In this document: positions 22,681-35,600 of the stretch, in pieces | Numbering within the stretch: position 1 is the first letter of the stretch | Layout: every line of letters starts with the position of its first letter | Source of the DNA: Buddleja alternifolia | Taxonomy: Eukaryota; Streptophyta; Magnoliopsida; Lamiales; Scrophulariaceae | Assembly (NCBI GenBank): GCA_019426215.1 | Contig: CM033391.1 | Coordinates: 15,240,708 to 15,304,707 of the forward strand | Length of the DNA stretch: 64,000 nucleotides | Direction: 5' to 3' | Translations under genes and position numbers: made by a program | The notes under the pieces: generated by a model | What the model was told of the DNA's origin: nothing | What the model saw: the letters and a program-made list of their open reading frames with translations, nothing else | Databases searched by the model: none

Positions 22681-22819
22681 AATTATTATAGAGTTTATAT
22701 TAAAATAGGTTTGTTAGTCTTTATTTCCTTATTTATTATTTTCTTGTTCACCAAGTTTTGTACTCTATATATATGTTTCTATCGTCAATAATACAAGTGT
22801 GGAGAATTATATTCTAACA
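22675..22819 (+). repeat. 3' LTR, copia
   Basis: 145 bp, same ends as the 5' LTR, about seven substitutions apart. Confidence 0.92.
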
Positions 22820-22824
22820 TATAT

Positions 22825-23247
22825 GACCAATTTGCCATCCCGTAATTACGAGATTAAATTTGCAAGTTTTCCCTATTAACAATTTTGGCAGCCCCTAAAA
22901 AGAAGTAAATAAATAAACATTATAAACTTGGGATATATAAAGGAAGAATAACACCAGATAATAAATACAGAGACTGATGCACATGTCCAGGCAATGAATA
23001 TATACTAAACAATTTACAGTACTTAAACAGATCTTCACAGTTATGGTTTATGAAGAAACATTCTCATGTCACTAATACTGCAACCAAATCAGTAAAATTT
23101 TCTTCACAACTTATTGAGAAAATAGAATCAGAATTGGCGAAAACCACACACGTAAATTACATGATCATATGATATTGATAGGAATAAATGTATATAACAA
23201 CTGAAATAATTTGGTAATGCAGAAATTATTACATATGAAAAGAGTAG
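22825..23247. other. intergenic, 3' flank of ZIP gene
   Basis: No gene seen. The right part is probably the 3' UTR of the minus-strand ZIP gene. Confidence 0.5.
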
Positions 23248-23982
23248 CTAGTCCCATATCATAACAACTGAAATAACTCCAACACCAAGGAGCACTGCAA
23301 CGAACTTGAAAAATGGAGTATCAAAGTAAGAATTAGCCTGCGGTTTGAAGCCTTTCGCAATTAAATGATTAATAGCTACATACACAAAAACTCCACAGGC
23401 GATTCCCATTGAGATAGCGTACGTCCAATCAGCCCCACGGCCTTCAGTGGTAGCATCGAGGGCGATGCCTATTCCAACCCCGACAGGGCTTGAAATAGCA
23501 AACGCAAACGAGTACGCCACCGTTGCTAGGAATGGCCTCTTAGGTATCATTCTAAGAAGTGCAATACCCATTGCAATTGCAGCAAATATCTTGTGAAGTG
23601 ATATTGTCCATAGATTTCTCCATGCATCTGCTTTTGTATCTGGATAACAAAATACATACATGAAGCTTGAGGTTGACCAAAATTGAAAACCCAAAAAGGA
23701 AAAACGCTGTTTATTGACAAAATAAAGCGGCACTATTGCAACCTAGGGTGTGATCAAGTAAATTTCTTCAATGTGAAGACCTAATGTATGCTATGCTTGA
23801 AGTTTGGACCTTGATCGATTTTGGCGAAGAAGGCGTAACAAAAGAAATAAAGGATGTATCACACAAAATAGAAAGCACAAAGTAATTATATAAATATCAA
23901 CTCCTAAAGTTTGCGCAATACAAGATGAGGGTTTCAAGTGATTCAAGATCGAAAAAGCAAAATACTTGTCTCTAACTCTCTC

Positions 23983-24030
<48 letters not shown>

Positions 24031-24668
24031 TAAAATTGCTTACTCGCTACTCCAACCGCAATGCCCTCAAAAATAGAGTGGAAGCACAATGCCAATATGA
24101 GCAGTATTGTATCACCAACTGAACTAGTCCTCACGAAAACCGGGTTCACCATCTCCCCCTCTTTGCCGCCAGATTCCTCCACCGCCCTGCCGCCTTCAAC
24201 TTCCACCTCCACTCTCGCCTCCTTCTGAATCTGATCACCACCCTTCACAATATACACAATCACACAGTCACCCAACATAGTCAGAAGATAGCCAGCCGAC
24301 GCCAACATGAACGAAAACGGATACTCTTTGGTCGTAAGATCGCCAAATGTGGAGGTTGAATCACTCAAGAAATGCATAAGAGCTGTTCCCAAGAACACTC
24401 CGCCAGCGAACTGAGTGCCCAGCAGAAGAAAACTCTCGTTCCATCTGTAGAAATACGGTGAAACTCCGCCTGCAAACGTGCTCACGAAAAGAATTATTAG
24501 ACACCATATTTTCACTAGAACCAGCCCTTTTGACCGTAAGTTGCCGCCGCCATCGACGGCGGCGGTTGTGTCATGTTCGTCGGAGCTGCCGCCGTGACTT
24601 GTGATGTCGGAGACGTGGAGGAGTAAGACGAGGAGTATGATTAAGAAAGTTGACTTGAAAGAAGCCAT
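23248..24668 (-). CDS. ZIP-family divalent metal transporter (ZIP2/ZIP11-like)
   Basis: Two exons, 24668-24044 and 23639-23248, joined by a GT-AG intron, give 338 residues, normal for plant ZIPs. The protein starts with a signal-like hydrophobic segment, then TM1-TM3 and a variable loop that is short, acidic and without the His-rich tract of many ZIPs. TM4 has [10 protein letters not shown] and TM5 has [11 protein letters not shown], the His/Glu metal-site residues of the family. The C-terminus ends in IWD. I chose the acceptor that reads [11 protein letters not shown] at the exon joint because relatives of Arabidopsis ZIP2 read TKADAW there. ZIPs move Zn, Mn, Fe or Cu into the cytosol; the low-His loop and sequence favour the ZIP2/ZIP11 group. 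Substrate is not readable from sequence. The intron holds a long TA repeat close to the donor. The gene looks functional. Confidence 0.88.
23987..24027. repeat. (TA)n microsatellite in ZIP intron
   Basis: About 20 TA units in the single intron, starting roughly 16 bases downstream of the splice donor (24043) in the gene's direction. Confidence 0.95.
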
Positions 24669-27292
24669 GGGAACTATATATTTAGTTTGTTATGTTCGTT
24701 AATTATATCCATATATATGTGTAAACTGAAGATTAATTATATATAGTAGTTGATAATGGTGTTTGCATATTGTATTTTTGCAGTACAGATTTGACTTTTA
24801 TCTCATTGTACTACACAAAGCATACATATAGCTATAGTACGTAGTAATTAATCGAAAGGGGCTGGCTCGCTGGCTATCCGGTCGATCAAAATATAAATTT
24901 GTTAGCTGTAATATAAAATATCTTCTGTACGAATAATATAAAAAATGAAAAGAATTAGAGGATTAATGTTATATATTATTGGGTTAGTTCTTTATTATTT
25001 TATCATCAATTTTTGATATGATAAGATATTAATTTATTATTTCAAAAGTTCAATTAGATGTATTAAATTCATTTATTTTTAACTAATTGTTTTTTTTTAA
25101 AGTGATAAGAAAAGTAATAACTAAGAATTAGTAATATATATCCTTGGCTTTCTCAAAGAATTACATGCCAACCATTATCACTTCTCCTTTTTCCACCTCT
25201 CCATGAAAAGTAAATTATTTATCACCTATTCTAATTTTATAAGGACATTTTTGATTAAATGCACTTCCATAAATTTTAGAAAAAATTACTAAAACTCCCT
25301 AAAATGAACTTTTATATCAAAAAAATCCATTCAAATATTTTTCAATCTCCAAATTAAAACTCATTCCATATTTTTTTTCATTCCAAATAAACCCGAATGT
25401 AAAGATTATAACTTTTTGGACTAAATTACCTTGATCAATTAGCTTTTTGTTACTGAAATATTTTTATTGTAAATTGTTCAATATGATGAATTGTTTAATA
25501 TCAAATTTATTATTTTAATATTCGATATGTTAAATATTTTTGTATAATTTACTGTTTACTTTAATACGGTATTACCTAGAATACCTCTATTTTTTTTAAT
25601 TTTTAATATTATTCTAAATTTACTATTAATTAAAATTTAAACCAATATAAAAAAATTAAATAAATCAATTTATATACAAAACTACAAATGATTAATTTTT
25701 AGTGTACAAAACTAAAGGCAATTAAGTCCATAAATTTATTAACCCTAAATATCGGGGTTTTTGAATGAAAAATTGTCGGAATGAGTTTTTCAAACGGAAA
25801 AATAGTATCATGAGTTTCTTGAATTTTATTTTCAGGGATTTTTAGTAATTTTCCCTATATTTTATCACAAGATGTTCTTGCTATAACAAGATCAATGTTA
25901 CTATACTTAGAGGCTCAGAACTGATAATAAATCAGCAACACATTATCACTGACATATATTATTTTTCTAGTTATAAGTAATATTAATATTATAATTGGAA
26001 TAGATAATATTATAATTGGAATAGTTTACATAAATTATCAAAAAAAAAAAAGAATAATTTACATATGTAATGCTCCGAAGGAAAACTGTCAAACTTATCA
26101 AAAATGATGTATACTTTATTATCGTCAGGCCATTTTACTTGACAAACTCAATAATGACAGAAAAATTGAATATATTATGATTGTTAACCAGTATTACGAA
26201 AATTCTAAATCGCTCTCAAGTGTTAATACATGTTTAGCAACGACAAAGTATAGCCAAAAATGTATTCCAATAATCTTTATTGGAACTAAAGTATCACAAT
26301 ATTTGTGCTGTTAATTGTTATTAATGATTATGTATCACAAAACTTAAGTAGTAGTAGTTGATATATTTTGGAACTAAAGTATCACAATATATGTGCTGTT
26401 AATTGTTATTAATGATTTTGTATCACTAAATTTAAGTAGTAATAGTTGATATAATTTATTATTTTGTTACTATTAAATTTGTGAAAACTTTTATTATGTT
26501 AAAATAGAAATTACTATCACTATGTGCATATAATATATTGATAGTTTTAACATTGTCATATTTTACGTCAAATTGGGCTACCATTCTTTTCTTTCTTGTA
26601 TCCGCTTGGAGTCCCACATCTTGAGCCTCTGGGTTTACTGTTACACAGGTAAACAACAAGGGAGTTGTGACAATGGAAACAAAATCAAGTAATTAATTAA
26701 ACAACGCAAAATTGCAAACGGCAATTAAAGTATTCCTTTTTTCTTTTTCTTTTTTCTGTTTTTTTCTTTTTGGCGTAATTTGAGAAATAGAAAGGTTGCA
26801 AATTTGCAATCACGATATGCTAGAAAGTCGAAATAGGAGCAGCTTTTATATGGTGCATTAGTTAACTAAGAAAATCTGCATTTTGACCATATCCCTTGAG
26901 AATGATGATGAAGGCAATGACGTACAATCCCCGGCTAGCAACTTCTCCAGTACCATATTCCAATATATGTTAATCATGTCCTTTTCCTTATCCAGTTTGA
27001 TACACTTAATAATTTCATTACTTAAATTGTTTTTTCATTTATACCGTAACAAACTTAACAGTTTAGATCTGAATTTGTTATGTGATTAAAAGAGTGGAAA
27101 GGTTCTTACAAGTCGACCTTAACTAATCTTACAAGTCGACCTTAACTAAGGCATAAACAAGAGCCTCGCCCTGATGCTCAAATACTAGACCATTAGGACT
27201 TTAAACTTGTATTTCGACATTAAACATAAGCATTATTATTAGTAGAGATCCTGTGTTAATTAGCAAATTGTATCTCATTCTCTGTATCACAA
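24669..27292. other. intergenic, no gene seen
   Basis: Very AT-rich. It contains one two-copy tandem repeat (26281-26457). A minus-strand ORF around 26540-26660 has a coding-like stretch (NPEAQDVGLQADTRKKRM) preceded by a plausible splice acceptor, but I cannot assign it to a family. Confidence 0.45.
26281..26457. repeat. two-copy 88-bp tandem repeat
   Basis: TGGAACTAAAGTATCACAAT recurs 88 bases later (26281 and 26369) and the match continues through each unit, e.g. GCTGTTAATTGTTATTAATG, with about 5% difference. Confidence 0.8.
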
Positions 27293-27466
27293 TCATCTCT
27301 TGTTGTTGTACCAATTAGCATTTGGTACACTTCCATCATACATGACCAATTTCCTGAATAACATTGTAGCTATACATTTTCCTGCAATTCTTAACAAACG
27401 ACACATCTCATGATCATCGTAGTCCCCTGTTGCCTGCAATTCCGATATTAGTTCGATCATAGCACC
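27293..27466 (-). pseudogene. protein kinase C-terminal fragment (3' part)
   Basis: A coding stretch of about 57 codons ending in TGA at 27293-27295. It reads GAMIELISELQATGDYDDHE, then CRLLRIAGKCIATMLFRK, the helical end of a plant receptor-like kinase C-lobe. The 5' part of the same exon lies 14.4 kb away at 41847-41961. The two parts join in frame when one 5-bp target copy is discounted. The gene was cut by the copia element between them. No N-lobe or catalytic loop is in the window, so it may have been a pseudokinase or fragment before the insertion. Confidence 0.6.
27462..27466. repeat. target duplication GCACC (left)
   Basis: GCACC here and GTACC at 41847-41851 flank the copia element; four of five bases match. 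Confidence 0.6.
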
Positions 27467-28058
27467 TGTTGTATAATAATGTGGGAATGGAAACAATTCT
27501 TATGAAAATGCAATAGGCTAAACACACCTTTAAAGATGCTATATTTAAAGTATATATTTCTCCCACTATAGATATAGATGGTCTCAAGAAATACACATCT
27601 AGGATACAAAGCTTATTAACTAATTTCGCAAGGCTACACTCTTTCGAAATTCTTAAGAGCAAAACTCGACCAAGTACCAAAATAAAAAGACTCGAAAAAT
27701 ATAGAAAGAAAGAGAGAAATATTTTATTTTCTTTGTGTATCACATACTATTTTCGGTCATATCAAGGAAGTATTTATAGACTTCCAAAATTTTCCACCAA
27801 AAGGCACTTTTTCAATCGAAACGGTACTTCCAAAGGCAACTTCTTAACCGAACCGGTACTTCCAATTCCAGACACTCTTTCGGCTCAACCGAATCGGTAC
27901 TTCCAATTCGAGACACCCTTTCAGCAAAGTGAAACAACTTGATCCGAAATGGTACTTTGACCATCCCAGGTGACCGAAAAGTTAGACTAATCGGAAACCA
28001 ACCTTTCGATTCAATTGGAACCGATTTCGAACTTCCAACATTAATATTTAATTTCTTT

Positions 28059-28097
<39 letters not shown>

Positions 28098-28119
28098 AAA
28101 AATAAAATAACCCATATTA

Positions 28120-28166
<47 letters not shown>

Positions 28167-28186
28167 GTAAATATATATATACAACA
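27467..28186 (-). repeat. 3' LTR of nested copia
   Basis: 720 bp. It contains expanded (TA)n near 28062-28094 and (TTA)n near 28119-28163 microsatellites that account for the size difference from the other LTR. Confidence 0.85.
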
Positions 28187-28197
28187 ATCCCCCACTT
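28187..28197 (-). other. polypurine tract
   Basis: The minus strand reads AAGTGGGGGAT directly before the 3' LTR. Confidence 0.75.
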
Positions 28198-28217
28198 ATT
28201 TACATATAATCCAAAAT

Positions 28218-28490
28218 ACAATAACTTGGTCTTTATATAGTGAATAGCCATGAAGTGGACTTAAGGCTTTACTTATGGTTGAATATGAATCAATTAAGTA
28301 GACATATTCTCACTATATATGAGTTTTTGATCTTCTTTGGTGGGCGGCACCATTGATAACACTACTACATAAATAACCTATGACAGCGGTTTTTTTGGGT
28401 CATTTCTGTAGTAGTGTTATCACTGTCATAATTGGTACCCACTTCATGGCTATTCACTATATAAAGTTATATGGGTGTTGATATATATTT
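28218..28490. other. rearranged CACTA/copia junction with inverted repeats
   Basis: Copia 3' sequence CACTTCATGGCTATTCACTA occurs inverted at about 28231-28258 and direct at about 28440-28460. Between them, 28360-28416 is bounded by CACTACTACATAAATAACC and the inverted GGTCATTTCTGTAGTAGTG, i.e. two CACTA termini only 57 bp apart. This is not a simple insertion site. Confidence 0.7.
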
Positions 28491-28588
28491 TACCTATTAC
28501 AATGATTTTTAACCGCTGTAATAGATGACCCTATGACAGCGGTTTTCAAGAAATCGTTGTCGAAAAACCAAAAAAATAAATAAATTCG

Positions 28589-28663
28589 AACCTATGACAG
28601 CGGTTTTGGCCAAAATCGCTGTCATAGGTTCACACTGTGACAGCGGTTCCGGAAGAACCGCTG
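28589..28663. repeat. CACTA subterminal palindromes (3' side)
   Basis: 28589-28630 is a 42-bp palindrome with one imperfect pair, built on CCTATGACAGCG. 28641-28663 is a second with arms CAGCGGTTC and GAACCGCTG. More single CAGCGGTTTT copies lie at 28382 and 28538. Subterminal repeats are the usual transposase-binding sites of CACTA elements. Confidence 0.8.
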
Positions 28664-29100
28664 CATGGTACAATTTTTTTCTTTTTTTTTATTATTTATT
28701 GTCATATTATGATAATATTCTTGTACAGTAATATGCAATAAACCAACCAACAAATTTCAACTAACAACAAAACATATTCAACATAAACAAACACCACCCC
28801 AAACTTCAATATTACCATCTCTTTCCTCCAACAATAAAATGTTATAATCTCCAACAAAATGTACAATCAACTAATTAAATTAATCAACAAAATACAATAA
28901 ATCAAATCTCAATTTACAACAAGTCACAATGTACAAAAACTACATTACTTAATTTCTAAGGAGCTGCTAATAAAATGTAACGTGCAACTTCGCAGCATAC
29001 TTCATCAATTTGCTCTTGAGTATAGAAGGATTGAGAATCATGAAAGTACTGCAAGATATATATATATATAGAGATTAATTGCAAACTGAAATGACGTTTC
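28664..29100. other. CACTA 3' non-coding region
   Basis: AT-rich sequence between the subterminal repeats and the end of the second ORF relic. Nothing else seen. Confidence 0.5.
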
Positions 29101-29164
29101 AATTACCTACCAAAGGTTTAATAATTTCAAAAGGAGTAGAATCAAGTATATATTTGGATTATGT

Positions 29165-30687
29165 ATACCGCTGTTGGGATTATAGATTGTCCGTGGCTAA
29201 TAATCTATTTCATGAATCTCATAACGAAATAGCCACAATCTACCTCGTTGGTCTGCCGGGGGCACTACAAAAGCAACCAAAGTTACGTTGTATTAGAACA
29301 CTAACTTCTATACGAATATATAATCTAATGAAACTAGAAAATGCTAACCTTTATGGTAAACCATTGACAGACCGAGTTCTTGAATTTCCTGGATTGGTTG
29401 TTGCAATTTGCACGAAATATGTGCACAACTCTATAAAAAAATATAAAAAAATAAGGAAATATGTTAAAAACAAGCAATTATGTGAAATAAATACAGTTTA
29501 AAAAAATATTAAATATAATGGATACATTGATTGAATGAAAAACTTACTGATTGATTTTTAGCATCATATCATCTCGGTATTGCGGCTCACCATGCGCAGA
29601 ATCCAGATACTAAACAATCTCTTGAAATGGATCAATTGCAAGCAACAACCAATGACCCCTACAAAGCATTCAATAGATAAGTTAAAAATTTGTTTTGCGT
29701 AGCTAGTTTTACAAATTAAAGTCGAGTCTTTAGTAGCTCACCCGGTGTTGTAAGGTGCAAGAAATAACTTATTCGGTTGTGCACTCTGTATCATAGCACC
29801 TGCTATGTACTGCACTTATTGAATTTGCGGGCTTGTTTGAGCAGATATGGAATGTGGGCTAAGGAACCCGAAACTTGCAATTTTCCCTTCGGGGATGACA
29901 TAGTTAAACCACAAACACCTAAATTGAGCATAAAAAATTAATTTCGAGTAACGAAAATAATCGTAGTTCAGAAGTAATAAAATAATTAAAAACCTTACTT
30001 TATGTACACTGTAATGATAGAGGCTCCTATCTTTTTTCTACGCAGAAGGTGACAGATTTCCTCCTTTCCAATGAACTCTGGGAATGACAAATTCATAATG
30101 GATTCGACCATGTATATATTGATCTGGGCACCAATCTTCATCATCTTCGTGTACTTTCCCAGAAATACAAGGTCATTAGGGAATCCATCTAGTTGAAGGT
30201 CTGCCCATATGTCTACTTCATCTGCAGGCTCGGCCACTGGAGATTTTCTTTCGACAGCTGACCGCTTCGACGTCCCTGACTTACGGTTTCCAGATGATTT
30301 GGATGGTCCAAGAGACTGTTTAAGCAAGAAAATAAAAAAATGAATCTTACACACCAACGTATATTTAGTAACCTCAAACAAATTGTTATAATTTATTAAT
30401 GACTAGCTATTAATTACATACCGGTGCATCAGTGACAATGACAAGACTCGCTGGCCAAGCAACAAAGGTACCCAGACCATTAGAAATGGTGAACATTTCA
30501 TCATTGAGAGGGACGGGTAGGAGTGTATTCGCCTCAACTGCAGTGTCAATGCGCACTTTCACATTGTTGGTGGCTAATGGACAGTTGTGAAGTGTTCTAT
30601 CAGTCACCGGTCAATTGTATAGCTGTCCTTTAGCCACCACACGATATGATGGTGATGAAAGTGCTAATTGACATGGAGTGATACCCT

Positions 30688-30720
<33 letters not shown>

Positions 30721-32224
30721 CAACATTATATTAGAAAGTTTTGTATGATTTACAGAAATAGAGAGTCAATTAATAAACAAGTTCAAATTTTTACCTCAGG
30801 AAGCATCTTATAACCTGGTTCTGGGCTGCTATCTTTCAAAGAAATCACGTCATCTTCATGTGGCTAACGCGAGTTAGGGGCTTCTAAAACATCAATTCGT
30901 TGTTGCATGGCAACCATAGTTTCGGAGAGGTTTTTCACCATGTTTCTCAAGTTTTCCATCTCCATTTCTGTAGTAGGCTTTGGATCCTTAAAATAGTCTC
31001 TTTGTTAGACCCCAAAGCCAACACCCCTAACGCGACCCAGATGCTCTTTCTTTTTAAGATCTTTAGCCAATAGGTCATCTCGACTCCTCTCATTTCCACT
31101 ATGGCTAGTACTCTCTTGTGAAATGCTCTCCTATAATAATATATTTTAAAAAATAAAAAAAAATAGTGAACCTTGTGCTTTCAATAGTATTTCAAAACAA
31201 ACATACAACACTTTATAGAGCTAAAATTGCCAATAACTCACCATTCCATTCACCACTCTTCTAACATTGTTGTTATCAATTTGATTTGTTTTATCAGAAC
31301 GCGCAATCCTCCACACGAGTGCTCGTGTCACCTCTGTGCAATCGGATCCCGTATCCCTTCTTCTATTTATCTATATTTTCATTAAAAAATATATATATGC
31401 ATTAACATAGAATTTTTATTAAAAAAATTGTAAGGATTCACTGCTAAATTAACTACATACCTCCATTTGCTCCACAAGAGCATGTCCAAGACTCGCTGTC
31501 CGGTAAGGATATTCAGGGTCCTTTGCTCTTTCCTGATTGTCCCTACTTATTTTCTGTTTATTACATTATCAAATTATTAGCTAAATATAAACGCAATAAC
31601 CAACAAATGAAACGGTAAATTAAAATGACTAGCTACCTGCCAAGGTTCACCTAAGCGAACATCTAAAAATGCCGTCCAATCGGCTTGGGAAATCTCATAT
31701 TGTGGGGGTGGGTTGACATTAATGTTTCCATCATCATCTCGCACATACTTTCTGCTTATGTAGCTCTTGAAGTTACGTGCTAGCCTCCTAGCATCTGCTA
31801 GTACGTACTTTAGTCGACTTTCGTTATTATCAAATGCCAACTACAAAAAACAAACAACAAAGTATACATAAAGTTATAATTTAAAGAATATGATAATACA
31901 TTAACACTTACAAATATGATAATATCCAAATCACCTTTATCTCATCCCAAACGTTTTTTTTATTGGTGACGGGACTTTTCGCCAATCACTCATGGTAATC
32001 GACACCTTCTACCGAGACTGCACACCTATATAACCAACAAATATTGATTTGTTTGGGTTAACTGACTGACCTCCGTCATTCCAGCCGACAAGTAGCCTTA
32101 TGCCTTTACTTCTGGCATTGATAACTTTTTTCATAGCCGTGACACCTCTCCATATCTCCGCCTCACGAACGCTATCTGATCCATATACATCATCCTCGGG
32201 GAAACTACCATCATTTGAAGCCAT
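29165..32224 (-). pseudogene. CACTA second ORF: plant transposase-like protein with Ulp1 protease domain
   Basis: It starts at the ATG at 32224 (GVTAMKKVINARSKGIRLLV) and continues through intron-separated pieces at 31840-31577 (RKYVRDDDGNINVNPPPQYE), 30607-30410 and 30381-29995, resembling the En/Spm-associated Transposase_24-type protein. The last part, 29900-29165, is a Ulp1/C48 cysteine protease fold. A GHWLLLAIDPFQ block has the catalytic His near 29650, YLDSAHGEPQ has the Asp, and CPRQTNEVDCGYFVMRFMK has the oxyanion Gln and catalytic Cys near 29235. In-frame stops fall at EIV*YLD, IQ*VQY and FMK*II, each replacing one codon. Ulp1 enzymes cleave SUMO; the role in transposons is unknown. 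The exon structure is approximate. Confidence 0.7.
30689..30721. repeat. (CA)n(TA)n microsatellite
   Basis: A compound dinucleotide run in an intron-like part of the CACTA second ORF. Confidence 0.9.
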
Positions 32225-32630
32225 CGACCTACAAAAGACAAAAAAATACAGAAGTTAGATTCATATAAATTCGGCAGATTCATTTGGCAATAATAATTTA
32301 CAAATAGAAGTAATAAATACAGAAGTCAGATTCATATAAATTTGGCAGATTCAGTTGGCAACAATAATTTTAAAATAGAAGTAATAAATACAGAAGTTAG
32401 GTTCATATCCATTAATTATCCTAAACCACAAAATAAATAAAATTTAATCCCCAATTAAACACAATTAACCCCCAGCTAAACCAAATTAACCTCAATCAAC
32501 CCCCTATTTCCCTTAAATTTTCCACAAAAATAGGCAAATCTCAAGAATATAAATTTTCTAGCAACTAAGTATAAATAATGATAAAAAAATAAGTCTATCA
32601 TACAATTATGACATTTGTAGCCAATACCTT

Positions 32631-35600
32631 TCATCGTTTTCTTTTTGGCGTTGGCTTAGCAGTCTTTTGCTTCCCATCGGTACGACCATATTTTTTAGTA
32701 CGGCGACGAACTGAAGGATTAATCCATATCCCCTCTTGGTGATCTTGTCGCATATACCATTCATCATCACTTATATCGAAGTCATCATCACTATCAATTG
32801 ATTGTGAATCACCTAATGAGATAGGATTTTCTCCATCATCTTCACTTTCTCCATAATCATCATCAATACAAGTATTTTTGTTTACCGATAAAACAATGGA
32901 CCACCTCTTATCAATAGGATCGGTAACAAAAAACACTTGCTTAGCTTGTGACGCTAAAATGAAAGGTTCATCTTTGCATCCCACCCTTTCAAGGTCTACT
33001 CGAGTGAAACCTATTTCACTATTATCGACACCATGTTTATTGTTAACCCACTTACACCCAAATACAGGCTCCCGAAACCAACTATAATCAAGCTCCCACA
33101 TACGTTCAATCACCCCGTAATATGATAAATCGGCATAGATAGGATTATTATCTTTCGCACTTAAGATATGCATTGCTTGAGCTACAAGACTCACACCACT
33201 ATTATGCATTGTACTTCGCTCATCTTGGTCTTTTGTATAGAATGTGGGACCATTTATACGATAACCTGAATAACAAAATACTAGTCTGTCCTGACCCATC
33301 GACAGTCGTGTCAATTTATCTGAAACTGAAAATTGTGGATTCTCTTTCAGTTTCTCTTCAAAATGCTTTTGGAACCAATCGATGAAACTCTTATTATGCT
33401 CTCTTGAAATCCAGCTCTCATTTTTAATTGGATTGAATCTCCTAAGTTGGTTCTTATGATCTTCAACATATGGGTCAACCTCATCGGTGTTGTGGAGCAC
33501 ATATAGGTGTGCCTGATCCCTTTGTGTAATATGAACACTAACTAATTGATTTCCCATTAATCCGAATCCTTCTGTTCCCCCTCCCACAACATGAGACTTT
33601 GGAAGCTCTGCAACATTAGAATCTGCCAGATACTCTATGCAAAATGTAATGGCTTCATCAACTATGTACCGTTCAACAATGCAACCTTCCGATCGACTAC
33701 GAGTTTTCACGTAGCCTTTCAATACCTTCATATAACGCTCAGCCGGATACATAGATCTAATAAAAGCCGGTCCACATAGTTGAGTCTCTCTAACCAAGTG
33801 AACGGGTAGATGAGTCATTATATCAAAAAAAAGCAGGTGGAAAATACATTTCAAGCTCACACAAAGTGATGACAATTTGTTTCTGAAGTGCAGGAAATTG
33901 CTCAGGATCAAACACCTTGCTCCACATTGCTTTGAAGAAGAAACACAATCTAGTTATCGTGTCTCTCACCTTTTTTAGCAAAATGGCCCGTATAGCAATT
34001 GGTAGCAAATGATCCATGATTACATGACAATCGTGAGTCTTCAAGTGCTTTAACTTCAAATCCTTCATTGATACAAGACTGCTAATGTTTGAAGAATACC
34101 CTTCTGAAATTTTCACTCCATTAAGAAACTCACATAATGCAATTTTTCTTTCCTGGCTAGAGTGTGAGCTGCTGGAGGCAAATAAGTACGTTTCTCCTTA
34201 TTTGTTGGTGCCAATTTTCCTCTTATCTTCATTTCAACCAAGTCTAACCGTACCTTTACGCCATCTTTTGTCTTTCAGGGCACATTTAGAAGTGTACCAA
34301 TGACACTATCAAATACATTTTTTTCAATATGCATTATATTGAGAAAATGTCTAACATGTAAAGACGTCCAATACTACAACTCAAAGAAAATTGACCTTTT
34401 TTTCCACCCAATTTTTGCAAGGCCACTTGCAAAAGTCTTTCCAAATTTAACCTCCAAGTCTTTTACATTCTCAAACACTTCTTCACCAGTTAAGCATTTA
34501 GGAGCTCGGTCTTCTTCTATATTCCCATTGAAAGCTTTCTTCCACCGACGATATCGATGGTTCTAATTTAGCCATCTCCGATGCCCTTGGAATGCATATT
34601 TCTGAGAGTGTGTCAATCGATATTGATCTGTACTCTTGACATATATGGGGCATCCACATTGGCCATGTACACCATATCCCTCGAGGTTTGCTCTTGCCGA
34701 AAAATCATTGATTGTTCCAAATAACATGACTCTGAGATTAAATTTTTTTTCTCTGAACCCGTCATATACTTGAACACCGGTGTCCCACAACACCTTCAAA
34801 TCCTCAATTAAAGGAGCCAAGTATACATCTATATCATTTCCAGGTTGTTTCGGTCCAGAAATGAGTATAGGCATCATTATATGCTCCCGCTTCATGCATC
34901 GCGATGGGGGAAGGTTGTAGATCATCAAAATCACCGGCTATGTACTATGTGAGCTACTTTGCAAGCCATGAGGGTTCATGCCATCTGTAGCCAATACAAG
35001 GCGCATGTTTATTGATTCTTCACCAAATTCAAGGAAATCATCATCAATCTTTTTCCATTGAGGAGAATCTGAGGGATGTCGAATCTTGTCATCTTCAATC
35101 CTTTCTTCAAGCCTTCTATCAGCATGTCATGTCAAGTCCTTGGCTAACTCTTTACTACTGTACATGCACTTAAATCATGGTATTATAGGCAAATACCACA
35201 TGGTTTTGACAGGCGCAGATCCATTCTTCTTGTATCGTGAGGCGCCACATTTTGGACAGGCCTTCAATGATGCATAGTCAATTCTAAATAATACGCAATC
35301 ATTGAGACATGCATGTATCCTTTCATATCCCATGCCAATTGAGGTTAACATCCGTTTAGCCTCATAAGTACGATTAGGTAACACATTATCCTCAGGTAGC
35401 ATGCTTTTTAATAAACCAAGCAAGTCTGTGAAACTCTTATCACTTCACCCATTGTTGGGTTTTAACTTGTATAGGTTAAGAACTTCTTTCAATCTTGTGA
35501 ATTTACTACCACTATACAGTGGTGTCTTTGAATCACTTGTCAAATTGTCAAACATTTTAGGACAATTTCGCAAATCCTCCTCAATCACATTTGTCATCTC

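Larger units (their letters stand above)
17784..22819 (+). mobile_element. Ty1/copia retrotransposon, structurally complete
   Basis: 5036 bp with 145-bp LTRs, primer site directly after the 5' LTR, polypurine tract and 5-bp target duplication TATAT (17779-17783 and 22820-22824). Gene order GAG, protease, integrase, RT, RNase H is the copia order. The very short LTRs suggest the Ale/Retrofit group, which is an inference from size only. The LTRs differ at about 7 of 145 positions by eye (~5%), so it is older than the laccase insertion. It carries several disabling lesions. Confidence 0.92.

Noticed and set aside
26459..26659. Minus-strand ORF with a coding-like stretch after a splice-acceptor-like site
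   Set aside because: About 30 plausible residues only, no family recognised and no second exon found; too weak to list as a gene.
28360..28416. A complete 57-bp mini CACTA element with its own target duplication
   Set aside because: The flanking triplets are TAA and TTA, inverted rather than direct, so a simple insertion is not supported; kept only as a junction anomaly.
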